64,000 nucleotides of DNA from Stenogyne calaminthoides (taxonomy: Eukaryota; Streptophyta; Magnoliopsida; Lamiales; Lamiaceae). The stretch is from assembly GCA_037126765.1 (NCBI GenBank), contig JBBCBC010000012.1:15190001-15254000 (forward strand), read 5' to 3'. This document shows positions 23,440 to 34,563 of this stretch, piece after piece. A program made the translations under genes and the position numbers. The notes beneath the pieces were generated by a model. The model did not search any database. It was not told the origin of the DNA and saw nothing but the letters and a program-made list of their open reading frames with translations. How positions within the stretch are numbered: position 1 is the first letter of the stretch; each line of letters starts with the position of its first letter.

Positions 23440-25055
23440 TGTTGGTCCCAGTGAAAAACCTATGAAATGCGAAAAAAAATCATGTAATGCATATAAAACA
23501 GGGGTGAAGGAATGGTGATTCCAAATTTTTGATTTTAAATCCATGTGATGTGTTTTGCTTATAATCAAATGCATATGACAAGTAAAAACATAAAGCAATA
23601 AAGAACACATCAAAGTATAGTGGTTCGGAGACTCAAGCTCCTACATCCACTCTCCATGTTCCTAGGGAAATTCCTTCAAACTTCTCCTAAAGCTTTCAGG
23701 CTGACTCACTGCAACTTACTAACTTTTCTACCTTGAGTTTTCTGGCTGATCATTGTAGCTTACTAACTCAACACACACAAGTTTTCAGACTACCACAAGT
23801 AGCTTACTAACTTCTCCTCTAGAGCTTTCTGGCTGAACTCAACTGCAGCTTACTAACTCTTTACAACTCCAACAATCACACACAAACTACCTAACAATAG
23901 GGTTTGGGTTTGGTTGGTGTCTCCAACTAGGTTGAGATTTTCCTTTACAATGGTTTAGCCTTTATGCTAAGGTTGGGAAAATCTCTCTAAGCTTAGGATA
24001 TATTGTGGGTTGCTTAGATTGGGTTTAAGAACACTCATGGATGTATTTGTATATCTACAGACTTGTGTTCTATGGTGGGAATGCTTAAGTATATGTCTTC
24101 TTGGCTCTGTAGCATCTTTTTCCACATTCTCCACACTTTAGAATGATGAAAGACCTTGTATTTATAGTGTGGATTTAAATGTTACAGTTGGAGAGAATCA
24201 CATTCAAATCCATACTATTCTGTAAGTTCTGCAGCTTTTTCAGGCTGGTTGTCTTCCTCTCATTGGTCCACGTCAGCTGAAACTAACGGCTATATTCTTT
24301 AGGATCTTCTGAGTCTTCAGGCTTCTCTCGAGTCTTGTCTCGATTCTTACGAGTCTCGAGATTCTTGATTCGGCAGAACTTCTCTTGGTGGACCTTATCG
24401 ATCGGGCATATGGACACTTTCGAGGCTAACCGAGTTGATTCTTCGACTTCGGACATCCCGACCGCTTTGGTCACTTTTTACTTACTAACCCTCGAGGTCA
24501 CTTCACTCGAAGCTATCGATTTCTTCTTGCGATCCGATCCGACTCCTTTGATCGGATCGATCATCATATCTTCAGTCAACATATCGATAACATCGGTCAT
24601 CTGCATCGATCAGTTAGCACATCTGATCTCAATCACGTCTGATCTCGATCAGTCTGATCTGCTCCTCTTCTGATCAGCTACCTCCTTTTCTGATCTTCTG
24701 GTCAGTTTCATTCTGATCAGCTTGTCTGCTATTCTGATCACCAGATTAGCTCGTCTGTATATGGTCATCTGATCAGTCTGTTACGGTCATCCGATCACCG
24801 ACTCTCCTTCGATTCTTGGCTTAGCTTTTTCTTCAATTCTAATTTTGCTCAGCTCATCAGTTAACTCGGAACTCATCTGATCTCAATAAGTCTCGTCTGT
24901 AGCTTCGTCTGATCTCAATCATCTACTTCTGATTTCGTGAGTTCCCCCTCAACTTGTTCTTTCGTTCCCCCTCAACTTGTTATCTGTAAATTAGCTTGAA
25001 TAATACACGTTGATAATGTTTTGGCATAATTCATCAAAACTAAAATATCCCAACA
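23440..25055 (-). repeat. 5' LTR of nested B element
   Basis: 1616 bp. It includes TATA and CCGTTGG-type motifs (minus strand) near 24170-24195, the shared ACCACTATA core near 23616-23645, and a CG-enriched tract at 24330-24620. Confidence 0.93.
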
Positions 25056-25995
25056 GTACTGGTTGCCAATGAGGTTTGTTTCTTTGAAAACCATGATATC
25101 AGTTTACTTCCAAGAAATTGACAAGTTCCTGTAGTTGACTTCCTGTCAATTCTACATCCACCATAATCAGCATCTGAATAACCAGTTAATTCAAGGTTAT
25201 CATCAACTGGATATCATAATCCTCTATTCACAGTACCTTTGAGATATTTCAAAATCTTTTTGGCAGCCTCCATGTGACTAGCCTTAGGATTAGCTTGGTA
25301 TCTTGCACATATCCTTACAGCAAAGGTGATATCAGGCCTGCTTGCTGTGAGATATAGCAATGATCCAATGATCCCACTATAATCAGTGTGATTTACTGAC
25401 TTGCCTTCAGGATCAGGATCCATCTTGTAGTTAGTATTCATGAGAATTCTAACTACATTGCAATTTTGTACACCATACTTTGCAATCAGATCTCTGGTGT
25501 ATTTTGCTTGATTGATTAATATTCTTTCCTTTGTCTGTTTCACCTGAAGTCCTAGAAAGAAATTCATCTCCCCCATCATAGACATCTCAAACTTTCCTTT
25601 CATCAGAGCATAAAACTTCTCACACATCTGATGATTTGGAGATCCAAATATGATGTCAACCACATAAATCTGAACTAGTAAGATATCCTTCCCATCTTCT
25701 ATTCTGAACAAGGTTCTATCAACAGTTCCTTTGATAAAACCATGGTCAGTAAGAAATTGAGAAAGAGTATCATACCATGCTCTGGGTGCATGCTTTAGAC
25801 CATACAAGGCTTTCTTGAGCCTGTAAACTTGGTTATTCTGATAAAAACCTGGAGGTTGTTCCACATAAACCTCTTCCTTAAGCACACCATTCAGAAATGC
25901 ACTTTTCACATCCATCATATGGGCAGCATATGCAAGAAACAATCTAATGGCTTCTAGTCTTGTAACCTTGTGCAAGCCTTCTTCTTGGGAATAAC

Positions 25996-26439
25996 CTAAT
26001 CCAAGCCTTCTTCTTGGGAATAACCTTGTGCAACTACCCTTGCCTTGTTTCTCACAATATTGTTGTTCTCATCTCCCTTGCCTTGTTGTGAAGTATTGTC
26101 TTTCACATAACATAAGTTCTTTGAGAACTCAACACTGAATCCTTTGTCATAGAATTGACTGATAGAAAGCAAATTATGCTTTAAACCAGACACATAAGAG
26201 ACACCATGGATATGAACATAATCCACTTCAAGAGTTCCATATCCTTCAGTATGTCCTTTAGAATTGTCTCCAAAAGTAATCTGAGGACCTTTTTCCTCAA
26301 CATAGTCAGTGAGTAATTGCTTATATCCTGTCATGTGCCTTGAACATCCACTGTCCAGATACCATGTAGCAGGAGCTATTTCACTTCCACTCATCAGGGC
26401 TATGTTGTCTTCATTCAGCTTAGTGCCCTTTTCCTTCAC
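25996..26439 (-). pseudogene. pol: Protease fused to RT start; integrase deleted (Element 3)
   Basis: A 147-codon frame starts in protease (ATWYLDSGCSRHMTGYKQ, intact catalytic motif; LKHNLLSISQFYDKGFSVEF). After YVKDNTSQQGKG it passes directly into DENNNIVRNKARVVAQGYSQEEGLD, which is the beginning of RT. All of GAG-pre-integrase, the integrase core and the IN-RT linker are missing. The junction lies near 26075-26095. A short duplication of AAGCCTTCTTCTTGGGAATA (about 25975-26025) then breaks the RT frame. This copy cannot encode integrase. Confidence 0.9.
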
Positions 26440-26451
26440 CTGAAAAACAAA

Positions 26452-27150
26452 TCAGGTCTTAGGTACCCATTTGGTGTAGGGTCCTACCAGGTTAGCTGTA
26501 CCTTTTGGAACCCAAATTTGCCTGATAACTCTAATTACTTTAGAGTGGCTGATTTGTCTCCCATAAACATCTACATACACATTAACCACCCTAGGTGCCT
26601 CGGCAATGCCCTGTGTATGAGTGTCAGCCTTAGCATGAACATGAGCCTTAGAGTTCTTCTTGGGTTCAGGCCCTTTGTTCCAATGCTTTGGCCTTGGTGC
26701 AGCTGGTCTATGTCTTTGCTGACTTGGGTTCAGGAACCCTTTACCCTTAGGCAAGTGGGCTTTAGGTTGCCTGTACTGAAATTGTGGTCTTTCAGTAATC
26801 TGAGAACTTGGTCTTTTCAGTTGAGAATATCTCTGCTGAGTGTTTCTCTTCTAAAAATTCCTCTGATGGTTCAGTGCAGATTTCTTCAGGGTGGTATTCT
26901 TAGCCTTAGGCTTCGAAGTACTGGCCTGAGGATTTCCTACTGAGTGTTCAGGTTTTCTAGCCTTTTCCTGAGGTTTGGGCTTTCTATCTTGAACTTTCAG
27001 TTTTTCTGAAACCATAGGTCCTTTACCCTTGTCTAAAACACGGGGTTGTTTTTCAGTAAGAAGATTAGTACATGCCACCGGTTTAACAAAGACAGTCTTA
27101 GTGCTACTTGAAGAAGCAGCATTCAGAAGACCTTGTGAGGTTCTCCCTGG
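26452..27150 (-). pseudogene. gag-pol linker of Element 3
   Basis: Basic, Q/P/K-rich fragments (27078-26851 and 26754-26452) include VYVDVYGRQI and WVPKGTANLVGP, matching VDIYGRQI and WIPKGISNPPGP upstream of protease in Element 2. A stop near 27151-27156 separates this from gag. Confidence 0.7.
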
Positions 27151-27153
27151 ATT

Positions 27154-28866
27154 TTATCCCAATGCAGCCTTTATAGTTGCAGGTCTTTGATAACTCTGAA
27201 TTTCATCTATTACTTTAGATGTAGAATTCAATAGAGCTAACTTTCTCCGCACACTATCCTCACTTTTCTTTAGAGTTTCTTGTTTCTCAAATAGGTCATT
27301 GAATTCAGTCCTGATAAGCTGATTTTCCTCAGTGGATTTCTCTAATTTTCCATTCAGGGTATCTATCACTTTCTCTTTTTCTGAGAGTTGTACTTTCATA
27401 ACATCAAGTTCATCAGTAGTTCCCATTAATTGAGAAGTGATCTCAGCAGCATTAGAGTTTTTCCACTTTAGATTTTCAACAGTCAGTTCCTTATTCTGCT
27501 CTTGAGTTTCTATGAGCAGTTCTTGTAACACAGAATAATCCTTCATAAGATTCTCAAAAGAATCCATCAGGTCAAAATTACTGGTTACAGATGAACTTGA
27601 AAACTCAGGTGCTTGTGTAGGAGCAACAACAGAGATAGAAGAATTTACCTTCTCCATAGCAACAAGGCAGACATCATCACTGTCACTGTCTGAGAACATT
27701 TCCTCTGAAGAGCTAGATCCCTCTTCAGATTGTTCTTCTTCTTCTGCAATCATAGCCTTCTTGCTAGAGATCTTTCTGTCTCTCTTTGCTTCTATCTCAT
27801 TTCTTTCCTTGGCACTCAGCTCAGGACAATCATACTGGAAGTGACCCTTCTTTTGGCAGTTATAGCATTTGTTGGTATCATCATCCTGATCACTTTCCTC
27901 CTTGGTTTTGGAGTCCTTCCTTCTGGATGAGGAACCTTCAGCTTTGTGGTCCTTCATTTTCTCAGTGGATCTGTCCTCAGCTTCTGAGTTATTCCTGTTC
28001 CTGTACCTGTTGTTCTTATAGTATTTCTTATATTTCCCATATCTGCTATTTAGTCTTTCAAACCTCCTTGCCAACAGTACTAGATTATCCTCTTGCTCAT
28101 CCTGATTTTTGGCAAGTGAGTTATTAGACTCTCTAATTTTATAGGATTTTTCTTTGGCTTTGAAAACCACATTCTTGCTAGATGAAGATTCATCTTTGCT
28201 GTCAGATTTCTTAGATTTCTTATCAATCACAAATTCATAAGCTTTCAGTTCAGAGAAAACTTGTTGGTATGGCATGGAATCAATATACTTGGTGTTTTCA
28301 ATCACCACAACATGTATATCCCATTTCTTAGACAATCCTCTAAGAATTTTTAGTGCCACTTCTCTCTGTGGGTATCTTTTCCCAAGAGCATTCAGATCAT
28401 TCATAATACTAGTGAATCTGACTTCCAATTTGTCAATGGATTCACCATCTTCCATTTCAAAGCTGTCAAACTTTCTAATGGCAACAGAAAGTTTATTCTC
28501 TTTGATATGATCTGTGCCTTGACACATGATAGCAAGTGTGTCCCATATTTCTTTGGCAGTTTCACAGTGAGAAATCATCCCCATAACACCATCACCAATA
28601 GTGCTATGTAGAGTATCTTTGGCAATATAGTCCAAATTGACTAACTTTTTCTCATCAGGAGTAAGTTGGTCATCAGGTTTTGGAAATTCATCTCTGGGAT
28701 CATTCCTCTCAAAGATCGATGAATTCGGATTCACAATGTATTTGAATGGTCCTTCAGAAACCACTCTCCACATTCTTTCATGCTTAGAATACAGATGTGC
28801 CTGCATTCTCAATCTCCATAGGTCATAGCTCTCAACAGAGAACATAGGAAGTTTCTTAGAAGGCAT
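27154..28866 (-). CDS. gag: gag polyprotein of Element 3, intact 570 codons
   Basis: ATG at 28866 (MPSKKLPMFSVESYDLWRLR). Residues ~8-45 form the DUF4219-like start and ~60-220 the UBN2 copia gag domain (AKEIWDTLAIMCQGTDHIKENKL). A charged, Ser/Lys-rich linker follows. The zinc knuckle CYNCQKKGHFQYDCPE (CX2CX4HX4C) lies near residue 340, then an acidic Ser/Glu run (~375-400), then a coiled coil to the C-terminus (~460-560). This is the only large uninterrupted retroelement ORF in the window. It would form the particle shell and bind RNA. The intact frame in an otherwise broken copy may be chance, or the copy may be younger than its damage suggests. Confidence 0.93.
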   Translation of the reverse strand: MPSKKLPMFSVESYDLWRLRMQAHLYSKHERMWRVVSEGPFKYIVNPNSSIFERNDPRDEFPKPDDQLTPDEKKLVNLDYIAKDTLHSTIGDGVMGMISHCETAKEIWDTLAIMCQGTDHIKENKLSVAIRKFDSFEMEDGESIDKLEVRFTSIMNDLNALGKRYPQREVALKILRGLSKKWDIHVVVIENTKYIDSMPYQQVFSELKAYEFVIDKKSKKSDSKDESSSSKNVVFKAKEKSYKIRESNNSLAKNQDEQEDNLVLLARRFERLNSRYGKYKKYYKNNRYRNRNNSEAEDRSTEKMKDHKAEGSSSRRKDSKTKEESDQDDDTNKCYNCQKKGHFQYDCPELSAKERNEIEAKRDRKISSKKAMIAEEEEQSEEGSSSSEEMFSDSDSDDVCLVAMEKVNSSISVVAPTQAPEFSSSSVTSNFDLMDSFENLMKDYSVLQELLIETQEQNKELTVENLKWKNSNAAEITSQLMGTTDELDVMKVQLSEKEKVIDTLNGKLEKSTEENQLIRTEFNDLFEKQETLKKSEDSVRRKLALLNSTSKVIDEIQSYQRPATIKAALG

Positions 28867-28979
28867 GATGTATGAGCCTTGTAAGATATGATCAATAAGA
28901 TCTATTCAGTTAGACCACCAAAGTCTTTCAACAAAATAAGACTATGGCTACCAAAGCAAGTGGTCAAAGATGAACCACT

Positions 28980-28991
28980 GCTCTGATACCA
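28980..28991 (-). other. Primer-binding site (tRNA-iMet), Element 3
   Basis: Minus-strand TGGTATCAGAGC, perfect, two bases inside the 5' LTR. Confidence 0.93.
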
Positions 28992-28993
28992 CT

Positions 28994-30749
28994 TGTTGGT
29001 CTCGGTGCAAACGAGTCTTTCACGTGAATGGGGGGGGAATTCACGTGTTCAGTGATTTTTTAAAACTTTTTCTTAGCTGAGATCAGAAGGGTCAGGATTT
29101 TCTGAGAATTTGGCCCTGAGAAGCACAAATCGCCCTGAGTCAAAGTCTCATCGAGACAGGTGATCCCGGCGCACTTTTCGAAGCTTCAGATTAGCCCAAC
29201 TGATCCTGAGATTTTATCAGAGATCCTGAGAAGCTTGGATCAGATAATTATCTTACTGAATACTCAGTAGAGTTAATTCAGTTTGGTGACTATCTGTTCT
29301 AGCTAATAAAGAGTGCGTAATGTGTTGGCCCTAAGTTTATACTCATTTTTATATTGCTGAAGATCTTTTACTTAGTAAAACAATGGTTAAGGTTGTGACC
29401 AAGTTTGATGCAAGTTCAGTGGACTGTTTCCAACTGAATATTAAGAAGATCAGTATGCTTTCGGTGAAAATATGCAACAAATAAAATGCAAAATAGAAAG
29501 CAAACAACACAGCAGATTATAATGATTAAGAGACAAATCTCCTATGTCCACTTCCTCTGATTTTCAGAGAAATTCCTTAACACACTATCACCTTAAAGCT
29601 TTCAGGCTGACTCACTGCAGCTTACTAACTTTTCTACCTTGAGCTTTATGACTGTCTAAAACAGCTTACTCACTTCTTCTCTAGAGCTTTCTCGCTGTCT
29701 AAACTGCAGCTAACTTACTCTTTACAACTCTTACTCACCAACAATCACACAAACACACAAACTACCTAACAAAAGGGTTTAGGTTGGGTTGGTTTCCAAC
29801 TAGGGTGAGATATCCTTTTACAATAAGAACAAATTCAAAGGCTAGGATATCTCTACTAAGCTTTGGATATATATCAAATCTAGGCTTAGTGAATGAGCTC
29901 TCTTCAATGTGAAACACTTGGGAAATCTAGGTTTTTCGAGTGCTTCAATATGCAAGAATACGAATGAGCTCTGGATTTGCTTTGATTTCCTGTAACCTTA
30001 ATGGTGAAGTTCACTAGTATTTATAGGAAACTTACCAAGGTCACTCTTGAAAAACTATCCGTTGGAGGAGATAGCATCAAGGGTTTCCTCTTCTGGTTAT
30101 TGATGAACGACTATTTTAGGGTTTGAACACGCCCTTGCATGGGTTGGGTAACAAGTAACCAAAGCAGCCAATCACCAAGTTTTGCAGTCTGGAAGATAGT
30201 ACTACTGAGATATTCAGTGTCCAGTCACTTTCAGTGTCAATAAAGTACAGTGTTGTCTTTCTCTGATTGGTTCTTTGTCTTCAGTGAGTGTAGACAAACA
30301 AAATGGCTCTTTTTAGGTCAATATCTCTGAGTGATATAACCTTAAACAACGCTTAGTTCTAGTTCCTTTTGTCTGGACTTAAATATTTAAGCAACACTTA
30401 TTTCTGGTAAATGTGTCTTCCTCAGTTTTGTATGTCCTCAGATAGGTAGTACTCAGAATTGCTCTAGGTATTCAGTGTCACCTGAGTCTTCAGTATCTTC
30501 TGAGTCTTCAGTATCTTCTGAGTCTTCTGAGTCTTTAGAGTCTTCTGAGTCTTCAGTATCTTCCGAGTCTTCAGTGACTTCTGAGTCCTTCAGTATTTTC
30601 TGAGTTTTCAGTGACTTCTGAGTCCTTCAGTATTTTCTGAGTTATTCTATATCGAAACCTGACTCTCAGACTATCAAGATTATCCTGAACATGTCATACT
30701 CAGGGGTTTTGGGATCTAATCAAAATCTTATTAAATTCATCTCCCAACA
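28994..30749 (-). repeat. 5' LTR of Element 3 (family A)
   Basis: 1756 bp. Plus-strand ends are TGTTGGTCTCGGTGC and ATCTCCCAACA. A promoter-like CCGTTGGA (30059-30066) and TATTTATA (30018-30025) read as TCCAACGG...TATAAATA on the minus strand. An 18-bp repeat block lies at 30485-30635. Just outside lies another PPT, so this LTR also serves as the 3' LTR of the adjoining A fragment. Confidence 0.92.
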
Positions 30750-31608
30750 ATTTCCCCCCTTTTGATGATGCCAAAACCATCTTGTTATATTTAAGAAAAC
30801 CTAACCTATATTCAGGTTTCAGTTGTCTATTACATTAAATGGCATATCATATGAGTATAAAACATATAAAAAGATAATGAGATATTATCTTGTAGTAATA
30901 CAAAAGATAAAAAATTTCATTGATGGATAATATGAGTTACAAAGTACAATGAAAAATCAAAATCACAGTTTAGAAAACAGAAACTTCAGTCTTCTTCGAT
31001 CTCATCTTCTGGTACTTCCAAGTTGAACATCCCAAAGTACCTCTTCTTCAATTCATCTCTTTCTTTGATAATCTCAGGGTTGTTTGCAGTCAGGCCTAGC
31101 TGAAGAGCATACTGAGCAATTTCCTGAGAAATGGCAGCCTCATTCACAAAGCCATTCTCAAACCTAGGAGCTGGATACATATATGGTCCTGGAGCAACAA
31201 TCTGAGTATTGCTTTCATCTGCCAGATTTATCCATTTATGCAGATACTCAGGATAGAATGTTAACATATATTCAATGAAAGCTTCATTTTTATCTGAGTT
31301 GCTCCCTCTCCATTCTCTCAGAATTTCATAATAGAACCAGAAGGTTCTCTTGATTTCCTCCCATGCATCATTGATCTGTAAAGGTATCCATTTATCAATG
31401 TGCGGCCATTCCTGAATTTTCTCAGTTCCCCTTCTTTTGCCAATGAATTTCCTGAAACCACCCCTTCTTTTCTGCTCTTCTTCCTTTTTCTTTTTGATCA
31501 AAGGAGAACCAGATACTGAAACAACAGTTCTTTTCTCTTTTTCAATCTGCAGAGCTCTCAGAGTCTTCTTGGTATTGAAGGTCTCTGGTTGTGTATCAGG
31601 TTCAGCTT
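30750..31608 (-). pseudogene. Second family A fragment: PPT and C-terminus of accessory ORF
   Basis: A PPT (AAAAGGGGGGAAAT, 30763-30750 on minus) is followed by an accessory-ORF C-terminus (stop at 30986) homologous to 17230-17848 but less damaged, with WFYYEILREWRGSN readable. It ends abruptly near 31608, where plus-strand Element 2 gag resumes. It forms an LTR-interior-LTR-interior junction with Element 3. Confidence 0.88.
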
Positions 31609-32883
31609 GATGAGCAATGCTAATGATTTCAACGACATAGACGATCTGATGTTCTAATCTGATGATAACATTTGCCTCATGGCTAAGGATGCTGATAATT
31701 CTGAGGTATCCACTAAACCTTATGTGTTTTCTATCTCCACATCTGTTGTGTTGAGCACACCTGCTGGAGAGATTGATCTGCAGCTCTACAATGAGCAATT
31801 GCTTGATGATCTTTCTAATGCAGTAGACACTTAAACAATAGTGGAAGCTGAGAACGATATGCTGAGGACAGAGAAAATTCAGCTTGTTAAAGAAAATGCT
31901 GCAAGCAAAGCTGCTAAGCTGAAATCAGTTGAGACTGTTCAAAAGATAACTACAAAACTGGAGTTTCTGAAAGTCAGCTATTCTGATCAGGGTAATCTGG
32001 TTAAGGAACAACAAGCTATTAACAAACAACAAGCTGATGATCTTAAGATCCTTCAAGCTAAGTTTGATGAACTCTTCCGACTACATGAGAGTCTGAAAGC
32101 TACTGAGGATAGTTTGCGTAAGAAAATAGAGGTTTTCAGGAAATCATCTAAGACCGTTCAAGATCTGAAAAACTGTTTTCGTACGTCAACTAATAAGAAG
32201 GGAATTGGGTATGAAAACCCTTCTGCATCCTCAAAAGCCCCGTCTGGTTCACTTCAGAAAAGTGTAATCAAACGAGTTTCTGATCAAGACACACGAAAAG
32301 CAAAATCTGTATCAGATAAGGAAAATAGACCTGCTGAACAAGTAAGGCAAGTGTCTGATCAGAAAGAGAACAGAAATGGACCCCAACTGATCAAGCATTA
32401 GCCGAGGAATCAACAGAAGAACCCTGCTCTTCTGAAGAAACATCAACCTGATCAGCAGATTAGGAATCAGAAAAGACTACCTCTTAAAGGAAAATCTAAA
32501 CTGAAACCTAATCTGGTCAAGCTGCCTAACAAGCAAGCTAAGGGTAAACTGCTTAGATCATCTATGCCAAAAAGATATGAATCTTTTAATGGTAGCAGTC
32601 GTACCTACCCTTACAATCAGAAACCTAGGGCTGTTGCACCTGAGCCCCACTGGATTAAAAGAAGACATATATCAATAAAAAATCCCAAGTCTTTTGATTC
32701 ATCCAAGGTTCACACTAATGATCATACTGACCAGATTGCATATGAAGAGACGTATGATTATGTAGATATTTATGGGAGACAAATCAAGCCCTCTGTTTTC
32801 AACAAAGGTGCCAGATTTGTTTGGATCCCGAAAGGTATTTCTAACCCCCCAGGGCCCGATTCTACTGGGGTACCTAAAGACTG
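31609..32883 (+). pseudogene. gag: gag, 3' part and gag-pol linker (Element 2)
   Basis: It starts within the acidic segment after the zinc knuckle (equivalent to Element 1 near 7195), with stops after DDLMF and NAVDT. The frame 31841-32401 is a coiled coil (EAENDMLRTEKIQLVKENA). A TAG at 32399 precedes a basic tail, and 32564-32884 holds DYVDIYGRQIKPS and VWIPKGISNPPGP, just upstream of protease. Confidence 0.88.
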
Positions 32884-32889
32884 ATCTGA

Positions 32890-33366
32890 TTGAAGGTTCA
32901 CGTGGGTTTGGCCAATAAAGGAGGTGTACAAGCAACTATCTGGTACATCGATAGTGGATGCTCAAGGCACATGACTGGAAATAAACATCTCCTCAGCTCA
33001 TACACTAAACAAGAAGGCCCACGTGTGCTCTTTGGTGATGATAAATTTTGTTTTACCAGAGGATTCAGAACCTTAGAGAATGATGATGTACAGGTTACTG
33101 GAGTCTCGTATGTCGATGGTTTAAAGCATAACCTGTTATCGGTTTCACAATTCTACGACAACGGATTCAGTGTTGAGTTATCGACTGATCAGTGCACCAT
33201 CAAGAATCGAGCTACTCAACAGATTTTGTTAACTGGTTCAAGGAAGGGAACAATCTACACTGCATATTGGAACAGTTGTCCAAGAAATGCATGTCTGATT
33301 GTTAAGAGTTCCAAAAGCAGCAGTTGGATCTGGCAAAAGGGAATGAGCCATCTGCACTTTTAAACT
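32890..33366 (+). pseudogene. pol: pol: aspartic protease and start of pre-integrase (Element 2)
   Basis: The catalytic motif ATIWYIDSGCSRHMTG is intact, followed by VLFGDDKF, LKHNLLSVSQFYDNGFSVEL and ILLTGSRKGTIY. The frame ends at MSHLHF followed by TAA, where Element 1 reads MSHLNFKTLNK, so a nonsense codon ends the protease frame. Confidence 0.9.
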
Positions 33367-34563
33367 CTTAACAAGATAGCAAGGATGTCGCTGGTTGAGG
33401 GTCTCCCGAATGAGGTATTCTCTAAGAATCAGACATGTGTCGCATGTCAGAAGGGAAAACAGGTTAAAGCCTCATTCAAGGGGATCCCAGGACCAGCATC
33501 CAGTAGAGTACTACAACTGCTTCATATGGATTTGTTTGGACCAGTTACACCACTTAGTCTCAGCGGACGCAAATACACTCTGGTAATCGTGGATGATTAT
33601 TCCAAGTTTACCTGGGTTGTATTCTTGTATAAGAAGAATGAGACTACAACAAAGATACCTGAGCTGCTCAAGAAATTGCAAAATGAGAAGGGTGTCAGTA
33701 TTGTAAAAATCAGATCCGATAAAGGTACATAATTTCTGAACTCCTTTATTACTGACTTTTGCACTAAGTTTGGAATACAACATGAAACATCAGCTGAAAG
33801 AAAACCACAACAGAATGGAGTAGCAGAACAAAGAAACATAACACTCAAAGAAGTTGCTCGCACAATGTTAGCTGAACATGCAACTCCAAACCGTTTCTAA
33901 GCAGAAGCTATCAACACAGCATGCCACACTCAGAACATATGTTCTCTGACTAAGATTCACTTTAAAACACCTTATAAACTGTGGAAGGGTAGAAAACCTC
34001 GTGTTTCTTACTTCCATATTTTTGGGTGCAAGTGTTTCATTCACAACAATAGGAAGAGTCAGTTGAAAACCTTTGAAGCCAAGTCAGATGAGGGTATATT
34101 CTAAGGATATTCCTCAACCAGCAAGGCTTTCAAGGTGTTCAACAGGCAAACCTTAGTTGTGGAAGAAACACCTCATGTGGTCTTTGATGAGACAACTTCT
34201 GAACAAGAGAAATCTACCTCAGAACAAGCAGTATCAGATCAACCGGTACCTGATGCACACAAAATGGATCAGTTAAGGATCAAGGAAAAAGGATCAGATC
34301 ACGTAACATTATATGTCCCAAAACTTGATCTAACTGATTCACCAGGTCATTCAGACCCAAAGGTACGTACAACTGTCAATGAAGAAGGTGGTACAGCTGA
34401 GACAACAACAACTGAATCATCTGGTTCAGGGGGAACACCTGATGTTCCGGCGGACAGACATCAGCACATGATGATTCCAACATCAGCTGAGATTTGTCCA
34501 TGCCAAGTGGATCCTATTACTGTACCTCTCCCAATCTCCAGTAATGAATCACTATCAGAATAG
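33367..34563 (+). pseudogene. pol: pol: integrase and linker (Element 2)
   Basis: The zinc motif CVACQKGK and the core start MDLFGPVTPLS, then VDDYSKFTWVVF and IRSDKGT, are followed by a TAA in place of the GAA codon of SDKGTEF (33730-33732). Further in-frame stops occur at the Trp of RFWAEA (TGG to TAA, near 33898) and in GIFLGY (near 34102). The linker 34135-34563 (VVEETPHVVFDETTSEQ...) ends at a TAG. Two integrase acidic residues remain readable, but the protein could not be made. Confidence 0.9.

Larger units (their letters stand above)
21677..25055 (-). mobile_element. Complete non-autonomous B element: two 1.6-kb LTRs, 134-bp interior
   Basis: LTRs are 21677-23305 and 23440-25055 with only 23306-23439 between them. 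Plus-strand borders are TGTTGGTCCC and ATATCCCAACA. A perfect 5-bp TSD GTACT occurs at 21672-21676 and 25056-25060. The interior carries only a PBS and a PPT and no coding sequence. This is a structurally complete insertion with no room for gag or pol, so transposition must have used proteins supplied in trans. Confidence 0.95.
21385..25975 (-). pseudogene. pol: pol: RT and RNase H of Element 3, split by a nested B element
   Basis: RT runs from 25975 to 25214: LEAIRLFLAYAAH, PPGFYQNN, YGLKHAPRAWYD, then QIYVVDIIFGSP. The universally conserved YVDD is YVVD (25655-25666), so one catalytic Asp codon (GAT) has become GTT. RNase H begins near 25213-25061 (SWFSKKQTS equivalent), is interrupted at GTACT by the element 21677-25055, and resumes at 21671-21385 (FCDNNSAIAITQN, ADILTKPLVE). 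Copia RT/RH assignment is secure. The gene is dead because of the active-site loss, the insertion and stops. Confidence 0.93.
13638..30749 (-). mobile_element. Element 3: Ty1/copia retrotransposon, family A, with nested insertions
   Basis: On the minus strand: 5' LTR (28994-30749), PBS, intact gag, PR fused to RT, RNase H split by a B element, spacer, accessory ORF, PPT and 3' LTR (13638-16993, itself carrying a solo LTR). It is inserted in the gag of Element 2. The usual right TSD is absent because a second A fragment (30750-31608) follows directly. This suggests an A-A tandem (recombined) block plus a deletion of host-element sequence. Confidence 0.88.
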
